Part shown: piece by piece, positions 31,881 to 43,240 of the stretch
How positions within the stretch are numbered: position 1 is the stretch's first letter
How the letters are laid out: every line of letters starts with the position of its first letter
From: Hysterangium stoloniferum
Taxonomy: Eukaryota; Basidiomycota; Agaricomycetes; Hysterangiales; Hysterangiaceae
Assembly (NCBI GenBank): GCA_015178975.1
Contig: WHVD01000139.1
Location: 155,745 to 219,744, forward strand
Length of the DNA: 64,000 bases
Reading direction: 5' to 3'
The notes under the pieces: model-generated
Told to the model about the DNA's origin: nothing
What the model saw: only the letters and a program-made list of their open reading frames with translations
Database searches by the model: none
Program-made: the position numbers and the translations under genes

Positions 31881-34794
31881 TCCTTTACGTGACCCTCGGA
31901 AGAACAACGCGTTCCCTCCAGCAACCTGCTTACCTTTTATTAGCAGACATTATGGAATTCGATGGTCAGCTGCTGTTGGCAGCGGGCCGATAAATTTTTT
32001 TTGCAAGTTATTGCATAACATCATCTTTGCCTCCGTCTTGCGACTTATCACCCATAGCCGTCAGTTATTCACGTACCCCATACTCTGCTATGAGCTCAAT
32101 GTGAAGTGGTGTGCCAATAGAACTTGAGGACAGTGGCGGAGAGGCTGATATTCTAGGATGCGACTGATACGCCAAATTGGAGTTGCTCAATCTCCCAAGC
32201 TTCCACAACCGCCTCTTTTCAAACGTGCTGACCACGTGCTTAGAAAGGGATTATGACTGATTACCACGCCGCCATGACCTTCTCCCCTCTACCACATGTA
32301 GGGATCCACACTTATGTGTTGGGCTTGAGCTCATGACATCAAGCTATACCGTCAGTTGCCGCAACTCCACAAGTATGGATTGCATTTTGAAAGGTGTACC
32401 ACATGTCTGTCAGCGTCATTCTTCCGGTCCCTTTGTGGAATCACATCCTTCTCTGCAAGACATGGTTAGCTGTTGTTACCTCGTTTAATGCTGTTGTCCT
32501 CGGCCTTCTTTGGATTCCGTTACTTTCCATCGTCCAATAAACAGCATTATTCGATCGATGTTTCTTTGTGAATGCCGCGCACTTACAACCTGTTTTTCCT
32601 GCTATGGTATTTGCGGCGGGCAATCTGTCATTGGAGCAATTCATAATCTTGAAGGAAATAGGAAGCCCCAGTGCCTCTCTAATTCCTACCACCATCCTCT
32701 TAGAATACCAACTCAAGTTCATTGGACTGATTGGCAATGGTTCTGCTGCTACAGTCAAATATTGTCCCTGTCAAATATCTTCATACCGTCTTCAAGAACA
32801 AGGCATATTAACTGAACAATTACGGTTAAAAAATCACCCCCTTTTCCCAGAGATGGGGTTGTGTCATATCTTCTCCCACATTGGGGTTCGTCATGGTAGA
32901 CAGTAGACAGTCAAAAATCACAAAATGCACTCAATTGGACAATGGACATGTCCCATCACAAAGAGCGACGTTAGCACTTAGGTGGATGGCAGGGTGGGAA
33001 TTGGAAGGATTGAGATGTAGATGTACCTTGCAAAAAAAAGAGAGCAGTTTGGGATAATACTATAATGTGCACGTAATTGGTAAGAGCCGCTCCCGTCGAC
33101 CTCAGAATGATTTCCGCTGTAACTTTCACGGGCGCATGAGGGTATGGTATCTCCATCATGCATTCAGCCGCAAACGGCTTCAACGGTGCTATGTATCTCG
33201 CAACTAGCGTGCTGGCTAGACAATGTATTCTGACACTGATGCAACACTTTACACCTCATGGGCTCTCACGACAAATTTCAGTTAGAGTATCCGATATATA
33301 AACTGTATGTCCGATGATTAGTGATGAAAAGTATCAACACATGAACAGCAGGTGATCAAAAGTCGAGTCAGCGGCGTTCATCCCATTTCTCCGCAAGAAT
33401 ACTACACTTACAATGTGTTTCCCCTGCAATGGTATTTGCAGCGTTTGCAAGCACACGGTGTGGGAGCAAGAGTGAAGCAGACATGTACATGACTATTGTC
33501 GACTGTAATTCTAGTCTGTCAGCGTATGCCAGCAAAGAAACAAGGTTCCAAACAATTTTCCAGAACGTCAGATATGATACTGAACGGCGCGGTCTTGACA
33601 AAGAAACATCGATCTAATAACGCTGTTTATTCGACGATAGAAGGTAACAGAATCCGAAAAGGCGGTAACTATGTCTGGCGGAGAAGGACGGGATTGCACA
33701 AAGGTACTTTGCGGTATTATTTGCCTATCGTTTACAGCGAAACTTCATATTTGATCGTGCCAGAATTCTACTTGCAAGACCAGCGCCACCCATTTTCCAT
33801 AACGCAAGGAGACACATGTAGCAGATGTCCCTTTATCCAGGTGGCAACTTGATACTATCCTCGCCGCGTTGCCGGAGCGGTTCGAGCAGGATCATTAACG
33901 GACTCGATTCGCGTCACCCAATACCAGAGCACGGACGATTAGTATAAGCAGTGATACTTCTTTCAGCTTTCCATGATAGTGAACAACCATGAGACTAAGT
34001 GGACGATAACACGATGAAAGATAATGGGACACACATTCGTTAATCGCCATGCTAACAACTACCAATAGGCTTCACACTTGTGCGATGAGGAGAAGACCGG
34101 GCTGTGTTGAATAGTGATTTGTGGCATTCAAATTAGCGGCTGAGAAGTGATTGATGTACAGCCTTGCACCTGGAGTAAGCAGGATGGACATGCCACATCT
34201 AACAGCTGTGCCTGCTGTGCCCGAACAACTCCAATTTGGCGTATAGGTCACTTCCTAGAATATCGGTCTCTCCGCCACTGGTCCTCAAGTTCTATCGGCA
34301 CACCACTTCACATTCAGCTCACAGCAGAGCATGGGGGACGTGAATAACTGACAGCTATGGGTGACAATTCGCAAGATGAGACGGAGGCAAGGATGATTTT
34401 GTGAGGTGGAACTTGATCGCAATCTCTTGCAAATAAATCTTCTCGACTCGCTGACAACAGCAGCAGCTGACCATCGAGTTCCATAATATCTGCTAATATG
34501 ACGTGCGGATGTTGTTGAAGGGGACGCGTTGTTCTTCCGAGCATCACGTACGTTGAAAAGAAACGTGTACAGTGGTCAACTGCAATGAAAGATTGGGCAT
34601 ACGGCAGATTTCACGGCGCTATCCGTTCAGACCTGGAATGCGCCGCAGTAGTAGTGCTGAGATACACATTCTTGATGAATCCTTTGACCTTTCTTTGATT
34701 ATAATGAATGAACGGACAGAAGTCATAGGCGTGGGAAGTGACTGCAGGTAAAGCCCGGTGACTTGTCACGCCGCTTATCGTTCTTCAGCACGTT
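31618..34794. mobile_element. Fold-back structure with ~590-bp inverted arms
   Basis: 31618-32213 and 34222-34794 are inverted copies of each other (from aacgtgctgaagaacgataag inward, including the box aacttgaggaccagtggcgg). The ~2-kb interior contains a further inverted pair around 32500-32590 and 33595-33680 (aaagaaacatcgatc... units). The word CAGTGGCGGAG in each arm resembles hAT-type transposon ends, but matching 8-bp duplications were not found and no transposase is encoded. The right arm is also the region directly upstream of the NLR gene. The short ORFs in 31852-33850 look meaningless. Confidence 0.7.
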
Positions 34795-34841
34795 AGGGCA
34801 ACTTACAGCCGCATCCCTCACCACGAGGAAAGGTCCGAGGA

Positions 34842-37800
34842 ATGATTCCTATCTTTAGGCGTCTGAAACGAGCCTTTCTTTTATACCCTGAAGAGTCAGA
34901 ACCTCTGGGTTCTTTTCTGATCCCTCCGCAGCAGTTACGGTCGGAAGGTTCCTTATCGCCTTTAGTCGGACTAGTACCTGATACATTCCGATCCAACCCT
35001 CAAGAACAAACCCGCTCTCAGGGTTTCGGCATCAAGCAACTTTCATCAGGTATTTTTCCGTTGATCGAGTAAGCGATCAAATATCAAATTCTATTGTTCA
35101 CCGAGAGTCAACTACGTCTTTTACAGCATCGTGGCCATCCACGGCTTGGATGGACATCGTGAGGCATCGTGGACAGCAGGCAATGGTAGTCTCTGGCTTC
35201 GCGATTTCTTACCCCAACGTGTATCTTCCGCTAGGATTTTGACGTATGGTTATGATGCTTACACCCGGAGCGCGGCTGGATCTTCCACGCAGACATTGGA
35301 AGGTCACGCAGGGAGCTTTCTTGCACGATTGGCTTCTTTCAGACGAATTTCAGATACTACGGTTTGTACAATTCATGTAGCGAACTTATGATTTCCTCAT
35401 AGGAAGTACCTCAGAAACGGCCTATAATCTTCATTGCACACAGCCTTGGAGGGATTATTCTCAAACACGTGGGTTGATTTTTGTAATAGGTACCCGGCTG
35501 TAATTAAATGTTGATACCCTTCAGGCTTTGATACAAGCCAGTCAGGCGCACAAAGGTCACCTGGTTGAACACAAATGGATAGCATTGTCTACATATGGCA
35601 TTTTATTCCTCGGCACACCACATCAAGGCACCCTTGCCATTACCAACCCTGCTAATGAATTGCTGAAACTTGCATCGCTATCGAGCAGAACTAATAATGT
35701 ATTATTGAAACACTTGATCTCCAACTCTGAGTGGTTGCAGCAGCAATTGTCTTCTTACAATGCAATAAGTGGAAACTTCTGTACCAAATTCTTTTATGAA
35801 ACTTTGCCAACTGTTCTGCCTGATAAAAGTTCTCAAATTGTGAGTTTATGTATGCTTATGGTTGTGATAGACTTACATTGTCTTTCCAAGATTGTTTCTA
35901 AATTATCTGCTGCAATCCTAGGTGCTGTTGATATGGAGGTGATGGGCATGTCTAAGGATCATAATGGGATGATCAAATTTGCATCTCCAAGTGATGATGA
36001 CTTTATCTTTATATTGGCCACCATACAAGATCTGATCAAGGAAGCCCCATTCCCAATTCAACTCAGGTGGTCTAAATTTGAGTATGCTGGTAAGAATATC
36101 TATTAAATATTTTGCATATTGATATCATTTTCCACAATAGAGGTGGAGTCCACAGGAATGACATATAGGGCCAAACTCTGCCCTAGTCCAAGGTTCTTGG
36201 GACAGGAGGAATATCTTGCAACACTCAGAAAATTCTTTGATCCTAATCATCCTCAACCATGGAGGCATTTTCTTTTATATGGGATGGCAGGGGTTGGGAA
36301 AACTCAGATATGTTTGAAATTTATTGAAGAGGTGCTGATCAAAGACTAGTAAGTAACATGCCACTTCAATGAGTCTGTTCTATAGATTTTAATCAATCAA
36401 TCAGTAACTATTGGAGAATCATCTGGATTGATGCTACAAATACAGTGACCTTACAAAATAGTTTTGCCAGTATTGTAGATGATCCTAAAGTTAGAGCACA
36501 AGGTATTGAAAGGTCCAGTGATGCAGTTCTGGAATGGTTGTCTCATAATAGAAAGAAGTGGCTCCTTATATTTGATAATGCTGATGGGATGGATGATGAA
36601 ATCCTTCAATGTTTAGGCAAAATCAGGTTGATTCATGCCCTGATTACAAGCCGGAGTCCTGTTCTTATGGCCCATGTACCATCATCCATTGAAATTCTAC
36701 CAATGGATCAAGACAGTGCTATTTCTCTATTTGAGACTGCAGCAAGGCTTCCAAAGGATTCTGATACTACAATGATTAAAATGTCACAACACATTGTAGA
36801 AACCTTGGGCTTCTTGCCTCTTGCTGTGGATGTTGCTGGAGCAACAATATCTGCAGGATTGTGCACACTTGATGATTATATGAAAATGTACCAAATACAG
36901 ACAGCCAACTTGCTGGATGCTGACCATCCTTCTCTGAAGGGAGCATTAAGATACAACCACACTGTGTATAGTGCATTGAATATCTCATTTAATCTCATTG
37001 AAACATCTGTTGCCTGTCCTGAAACTGCACAGAATGCCCTATTCATTCTCAGAGTCTTAGGTTTCTTTCATCACCAAAATATTATGGAAACAATATTCAA
37101 ACGAGCTGCAGAGTCAGTTCCACCAGACATATATGATGAACAACTGCAAACTACAACATCTGATCTTCCCACTCATTTACTTGAATGCAATGAGAATGGA
37201 AAATGGATGAATATGAAATTTAGACAGGCAATGCAAGTATTATGTGATTATTCCTTGCTATCCAAAGGTGATGATACACATAGGTCTCTTTCCTGGACAA
37301 TGCATCCTGTGATTCATGCATGGAGCAGAAACAGAGCCATGAGGAGTGATAATTCTCTTTACATATGCACAGCAAGAGCTCTCTTAGCAGGGGCTATCAC
37401 AACTGGAGATACAATGGAGGATATTATGGGGCGACGGAATCTTTTACTCCATATTCAGGCATTTAGAAGAAGAAGTTGTGGTGGGAAGGATCTGAAAGTC
37501 TATTATGATGATATGTTTACCAAGTGTTCACTGATATTGAGAGAATTTGGCTACTGGGCCATTGCAAATAACATGTGGGAAGTGTTATTGAGGCAAAGAG
37601 GCAGTGTCCTGGGTGAAAAGCATCCTGGCACAATTCTGGCCAAGGCTAATTTGGCAAGAACCTACAGTGATCTGGGAAAGCCCAAGGAGGCAGAGGTGCT
37701 TGAGCTTCAGGTATTGGAAGCCCAACAGCTCATACTAGGTCCAGAGCACCCTAGCACCATTCTGGCCAAGGCCAATTTGGCAAGGACCTACAGTGATCTG

Positions 37801-40245
37801 GGAAGGCCCAAGGAGGCAGAGGTGCTTGAGCTTGAGGTGTTGGAAGCCCAACAGCTCAGACTAGGTCCAGAGCACCCTGACACCATTCTGGCTAAGGCCA
37901 ATTTGGCAAGCACCTACAGTGATCTGGGAAGGCCCAAGGAGGCAGAGGTGCTTAAGCTTGAGGTGTTGGAAGCCCAACAGCTCATACTAGGTCCAGAGCA
38001 CCCTGACACCATTCTGGCCAAGGCCAATTTGGCAAGGACCTACAGTGATCTGGGAAGGCCCAAGGAGGCAGAGGTGCTTGAGCTTGAGGTGTTGGAAGCC
38101 CGACAGCTCATACTGGGTCCAGAGCACCCTAACACCATTCTGGCCAAGGCCAATTTGGCAAGCACCTACAGTGATCTGGGAAGGCCCAAGGAGGCAGAGG
38201 TGCTTAAGCTTGAGGTGTTGGAAGCCCAACAGCTCATACTAGGTCCAGAGCACCCTGACACCATTCTGGCCAAGGCCAATTTGGCAAGCACCTACAGTGA
38301 TCTGGGAAGGCCCAAGGAGGCAGAGGTGCTTGAGCTTCAGGTATTGGAAGCCCAACAGCTCATACTAGGTCCAGAGCACCCTAGCACCATTCGGGCCAAG
38401 GCCAATTTGGCAAGCACCTACAGTGATCTGGGAAGGCCCAAGGAGGCAGAGGTGCTTGAGCTTGAGGTGTTGGAAGCCCGACAGCTCATACTGGGTCCAG
38501 AGCACCCTAGCACCATTCGGGCCAAGGCCAATTTGGCAAGGACCTACAGTGATCTGGGAAGGCCCAAGGAGGCAGAGGTGCTTGAGCTTGAGGTGTTGGA
38601 AGCCCGACAGCTCATACTGGGTCCAGAGCACCCTGACACCATTCTGGCTAAGACCAATTTGGCAAGCACCTACAGTGATCTGGGAAGGCCCAAGGAGGCA
38701 GAGGTGCTTGAGCTTGAGGTGTTGGAAGCCCGACAGCTCATACTAGGTCCAGAGCACCCTGACACCATTCTGGCCAAGGCCAATTTGGCAAGGACCTACA
38801 GTGATCTGGGAAGGCCCAAGGAGGCAGAGGTGCTTGAGCTTGAGGTGTTGGAAGCCCGACAGCTCATACTGGGTCCAGAGCACCCTAACACCATTCTGGC
38901 TAAGGCCAATTTGGCAAGCACCTACAGTGATCTGGGAAGGCCCAAGGAGGCAGAGGTGCTTAAGCTTGAGGTGTTGGAAGCCCAACAGCTCATACTAGGT
39001 CCAGAGCACCCTGACACCATTCTGGCCAAGGCCAATTTGGCAAGGACCTACAGTGATCTGGGAAGGCCCAAGGAGGCAGAAGTGCTTGAGCTTGAGGTGT
39101 GGGAAGCCCGACAGCTCATACTGGGTCCAGAGCACCCTAACACCATTCGGGCCAAGGCCAATTTGGCAAGCACCTACAGTGATCTGGGAAGGCCCAAGGA
39201 GGCAGAGGTGCTTAAGCTTGAGGTGTTGGAAGCCCAACAGCTCATACTAGGTCCAGAGCACCCTGACACCATTCTGGCCAAGGCCAATTTGGCAAGCACC
39301 TACAGTGATCTGGGAAGGCCCAAGGAGGCAGAGGTGCTTAAGCTTGAGGTGTTGGAAGCCCAACAGCTCATACTAGGTCCAGAGCACCCTGACACCATTC
39401 TGGCCAAGGCCAATTTGGCAAGCACCTACAGTGATCTGGGAAGGCCCAAGGAGGCAGAGGTGCTTGAGCTTCAGGTATTGGAAGCCCAACAGCTCATACT
39501 AGGTCCAGAGCACCCTAGCACCATTCGGGCCAAGGCCAATTTGGCAAGCACCTACAGTGATCTGGGAAGGCCCAAGGAGGCAGAGGTGCTTGAGCTTGAG
39601 GTGTTGGAAGCCCAACAGCTCAGACTAGGTCCAGAGCACCCTGACACCATTCTGGCCAAGGCCAATTTGGCAAGGACCTACAGTGATCTGGGAAGGCCCA
39701 AGGAGGCAGAGGTGCTTGAGCTTCAGGTATTGGAAGCCCAACAGCTCATACTAGGTCCAGAGCACCCTAGCACCATTCGGGCCAAGGCCAATTTGGCAAG
39801 CACCTACAGTGATCTGGGAAGGCCCAAGGAGGCAGAGGTGCTTGAGCTTGAGGTGTTGGAAGCCCAACAGCTCATACTGGGTCCAGAGCACCCTGACACC
39901 ATTCTGGCTAAGGCCAATTTGGCAAGCACCTACAGTGATCTGGGAAGGCCCAAGGAGGCAGAGGTGCTTGAGCTTCAGGTATTGGAAGCCCGACAGCTCA
40001 TACTAGGTCCAGAGCACCCTAGCACCATTCTGGCCAAGGCCAATTTGGCAAGCACCTACAGTGATCTGGGAAGGCCCAAGGAGGCAGAGGTGCTTGAGCT
40101 TCAGGTATTGGAAGCCCAACAGCTCATACTAGGTTCAGAGCACCCTAGCACCATTCTGGCCAAGGCCAATTTGGCAAGCACCTACAGTGATCTGGGAAGG
40201 CCCAAGAAGGCAGAGGTGCTTGAGCTTCAGGTATTGGAAGCCTGA
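34842..40245 (+). CDS. NLR-like protein: alpha/beta-hydrolase, NB-ARC, TPR array
   Basis: Proposed exons are 34842-35068, 35127-35361, 35403-35468, 35525-35839, 35891-36089, 36141-36348 and 36405-40245. All introns are GT-AG, 41-58 bp, and every junction keeps the frame, giving 1,696 residues. Residues ~76-345 are a lipase-like alpha/beta-hydrolase (AIHGLDGHRE; nucleophile elbow AHSLGG; LGTPHQG). NB-ARC follows: Walker A GMAGVGKT at ~395-402, Walker B LLIFDNAD at ~470-477, LPLAVDVAGA at ~553, MHPVIHAW at ~716. From ~820 there are 21 TPR units of the kinesin-light-chain type. In fungi such proteins act in non-self recognition and cell death; the ligand is unknown. The start ATG gives MIPIFRRLKRAFLLYPEESE. 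The stop TGA replaces an Arg/Gln position of the repeat, so this may be a shortened allele. Confidence 0.85.
35069..36404 (+). other. Six short spliceosomal introns of the NLR gene
   Basis: Introns are 35069-35126, 35362-35402, 35469-35524, 35840-35890, 36090-36140 and 36349-36404. Donors are gtaagc, gtttgt, gtgggt, gtgagt, gtaaga and gtaagt. All end in AG. Lengths of 41-58 bp are typical of basidiomycete introns. For the last one I chose the acceptor after aatcaatcag (36404), because it keeps the frame into YNYWRIIWIDATN; an earlier AG at 36385 would break it. Transcript data would settle each. Confidence 0.75.
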
Positions 40246-41165
40246 CAGCTCATACTAGGTCCAGAGCACCCTAGCACCATTCGGGCCAAGGCCAATGTGG
40301 CAAGGACCTACAGTGATCTGGGAAGGCCCAAGGAGGCAGAGGTGCTTGAGCTTGAGGTGTTGGAAGCCCCACAGTTCATACTAGGTCCAGAGCACCCTAG
40401 CACCATTCGGGCCAAGGCCAATTTGGCAAGGACCTACAGTGATCTGGGAAGGCCCAAGGAGGCAGAGGTGCTTGAGCTTGAGGTGTTGGAAGCCCCACAG
40501 CTCATACTGGGTCCAGAGCACCCTAGCACCATTCTGGCCAAGGCCAATTTGGCAAGCACCTACAGTGATCTGGGAAGGCCCAAGGAGGCAGAGGTGCATA
40601 AGCTTCTTGAGTTGGAAGCCCAACAGCTCATACTAAGTCCAGAGCACCCTGACACCATTCTGGCCAAGCCCAATTTGGCAAGGACCTACAGTGAAATGGG
40701 AAGGCCGAAGGAGGCAGAGGTGCTTGAACTTCAGGTGTTGGAATCCCAACAGCTCATACTAAGTCCAGAGCATTTTGACATCATTCTGGCCATGGCCAAT
40801 TTGGCAAGGACCTACAGTAAGCTGGGAAGGCCCAAGAAGGTAGAGGTGCTTGAGTGTCAGGTGTTGGAAGTCTGACAGCTCATACCAAGTCCAGAGCACC
40901 CTGACACCATTCTGGCCAAGGCCAAATTGGCAAGAACCTACAGTGATCTGGGAAGGCCCAAGGAGGCAGAGGTGCTTGAGCTTGGGGTGTTGGAACCCCA
41001 ACAGCTCATGCTAGGTCCAGAGCACTCTGACACCATTCTGGCCAAGGCCAATTTAGCAAGGACCTATAGTGATCTGGGAAGGCCCAAAGAGGCAGAGGTG
41101 CTTGAGCTTCAGGTGTTGGAACCCCAACAGCTCATACTGGGACACCCTGACACCATCCTGGCCAT
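37610..41165 (+). repeat. Tandem array of 126-bp TPR units (about 28)
   Basis: Units of exactly 126 bp (42 codons) repeat head to tail. 21 precede the first TGA (40243-40245), 5 lie between it and a second TGA (40873-40875), and about 2.3 follow until a fold-back element cuts the array at 41162-41165. Frame is kept throughout. Most units differ from each other by only a few bases, whereas the last five or so are more diverged. Both TGA codons stand where other units have CGA or CAA. Regular 65- to 107-residue antisense and shifted ORFs across the array are shadows. Confidence 0.95.
40246..41165 (+). pseudogene. Continuation of the NLR TPR array past in-frame TGA codons
   Basis: Same frame as the NLR gene. 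40246-40872 encodes five TPR units with more changes (APQFILG, HKLLELEAQQLIL, EHFDIILAMANLA), then TGA, then 40876-41165 with two units and a partial one. The final unit runs into the sequence atagaacctgaggaccag, the start of a fold-back copy, so the original 3' end of the gene (further units or stop) is missing from the locus. Confidence 0.85.
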
Positions 41166-42794
41166 AGAACCTGAGGACCAGTGGTGGAGAGGCCAATATT
41201 CTAGGAAGTGACTGATACACCAAATCAGATTTGCTCGATCTCCCAGGTTTCCACAACTGTCTCTTTTCAAATACACTGACCATGTGCTTGGAAAGGGTCG
41301 ATGACTGATTGCCACACCATCATGACCTTCTCTCCTCTCCCATATGTAGGGATCCACCCTTACATGTTGGGCTTGAGCTCATGACATCAAGCTATACCAT
41401 CAGTTCCCACAACTCCACAGGTATGGATTGTTTGAAAGGTGTACCACATGTCTGTCAGTGTCAGTCCCATTACAAAGAGCGACATTAGCAGTTAGGTGGA
41501 TGGCAGGGATGGGAAGTGGAAGGATTAAGATGTATGTTACTAAGAGAAAGAGAGAGCAGTTTAGGATAATACTATAATGTACATGTAATTGGTAAGAGCC
41601 GCTCCCATCGACCTCACTCATTCAGAGCTCAGAATGATTTCCACTGTAACTTTCACGGGTGCATGAGGGTACAGTATCTCCACCATTGCATTCAGCTGCA
41701 AACACCTTCAACGGTGCTATTTATCTCGCAACTAGTGTGCTGGCTAGACAATGTATTCTGACACTGATGCAACACTTTACACCTCATGGGCTCTCCTGAA
41801 AAGCTTCAGTTAGAGTATCCGATATAAAGTGTTTGTTCGATGATTAGTGATTAAAAGTACCAACACACTAACAGCAGGTGATCAAAAGTCAAGTCGGTGG
41901 TGTTCATGCCATTTCTCCACAAAAATAGTCAACCTATGCCAGCAAAGAAACAAGGTTCCCAACAATTTTCCAGAACATCAGATATGATACTGAGTGGCAT
42001 GTTATTGACAAAAAAACATTGATTTAATAACACTGTTTATTCGACGATAGAAGGTAACAGAATCCGAAAGAGGCCATAACTATGTCTGGTGGTGAAGGAT
42101 GGGATTCCACAAAGGTACTTTGTGGTATTATTTGCCAATTGTTTACAGCGAAACCTCATATTTGATCGTGCCAGAATTCTACTTGCAAGACCAGTGCCAC
42201 CTATCCCCCATCCCAATACACATGGAGACACATGGGATGTCCCTTTATCCAGGTGTTAACTTGATACTGTCCTTGCCACATTGCTGGAGCAGTTCGAGCA
42301 GGATCATTAACAAACTCGATTCACGTCACACAATACCAGAGCACGGACGATTAGTACAACCAGTGATAAAGTTCTTTCAGCTGTCCATAATAGTGGACTA
42401 CCATGAGACTAAGTGGACGATAACATGATGAAAGATAATTGGACGTACATTCGTTAATCGCTAGGCTAACAACTACCAATAGGCTTCACACTTGTGTAAT
42501 GAGGCAAAGACTGGGCTGTGTTGAACATTGACTTGTGGCATTCAAATTAGCAGCCGAGAAGGGATGATGTACAGGCTTGCACCTAGAGTAAGCAGGATGA
42601 CCATACCCCATCTAACAGCTGTGCCTGTGCCCGAGCAACTCCAATTTGGTGTATTGGTCACTTCCTAGAATATCGGCCTCTCTGCCACTGGTCCTCAAGT
42701 TCTATAGGAACATCACTTCAGATTGAGCTCACAGCAGAGTATGGGGGATGTGAATAACTGACGGCTATGGGTGACAAGTCGCAAGATGAAACAG
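41162..42794 (+). mobile_element. Second, shorter copy of the fold-back interior
   Basis: Follows 32125-34385 in the same direction, from atagaac-tgaggaccagtgg to gtgacaagtcgcaagatga, but lacks two internal stretches of copy 1 (about 32417-32950 and 33400-33520). Many CG sites of copy 1 are TG or CA here, so this copy is older or more methylated. With copy 1 upstream it brackets the NLR gene as a direct repeat. It has no coding capacity. Confidence 0.82.
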
Positions 42795-43240
42795 ATCCAG
42801 CATCAACTATTCGGACTACACAGTGAAGAGCTGAGTGGTTGGGTAGAGGGAGAGCATTAGCTCTCCGCATCTCGCCACTCAGGAGGGTGGGTATTCATAA
42901 TGCATTAACAGCTCTCGTTACTGTATAATTCACTCAATACGGTAAATATATTACTTTGAAACTGAGGATACTTCATTACTACCGCTGTCTAAGGAAAGGG
43001 CCAGGTGGGTGGGTAAAAATTAATTGTATAGATATGTAAAGAAAAGGATCAGATGTCAGTGTTGAGAAAATAGAAAGGACTGTGGATCGACAGCACCGTT
43101 GTAAGAGAACAAAGGCATGTGAGTCCTTCATATGCTCAGCTGGACATTGAGTGCCGAAATACTCCCAGCATGCCAGGGATCGTGCAGCACTCAACACTAT
43201 CCAGCATCAACTATTTTGGACTTCACAGTGAAGAGTTGAG
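42795..43240 (+). repeat. 41-42-bp direct repeats about 400 bp apart, with non-coding interior
   Basis: 42795-42835 and 43199-43240 share atccagcatcaactatt, then ggact-cacagtgaagag-tgag, with about four differences. The ~360 bp between them holds no credible ORF. It could be a tiny terminal-repeat element or a duplication scar. The right copy abuts LTR-B at 43241. Confidence 0.65.

Noticed and set aside
31852-33852. Several 60- to 119-codon ORFs in the fold-back interior
   Set aside because: No domain or consistent frame between the two fold-back copies, and no codon structure.
35131-35391. Separate 86-residue protein starting MAIHGLDGHREASW
   Set aside because: It is exon 2 of the NLR gene. 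The ORF end comes from reading into the intron at 35362.
35528-36349. Two separate genes for the hydrolase end and the P-loop
   Set aside because: Frame-keeping GT-AG introns join them with the upstream and downstream exons into one gene.
37987-40636. Regular 65- to 107-codon ORFs on both strands across the TPR array
   Set aside because: They repeat with the 126-bp unit and are frame shadows of the real TPR frame.
37610-41165. Possible CRISPR or satellite array
   Set aside because: No spacers. The unit is exactly 42 codons and codes for a TPR in the NLR frame.
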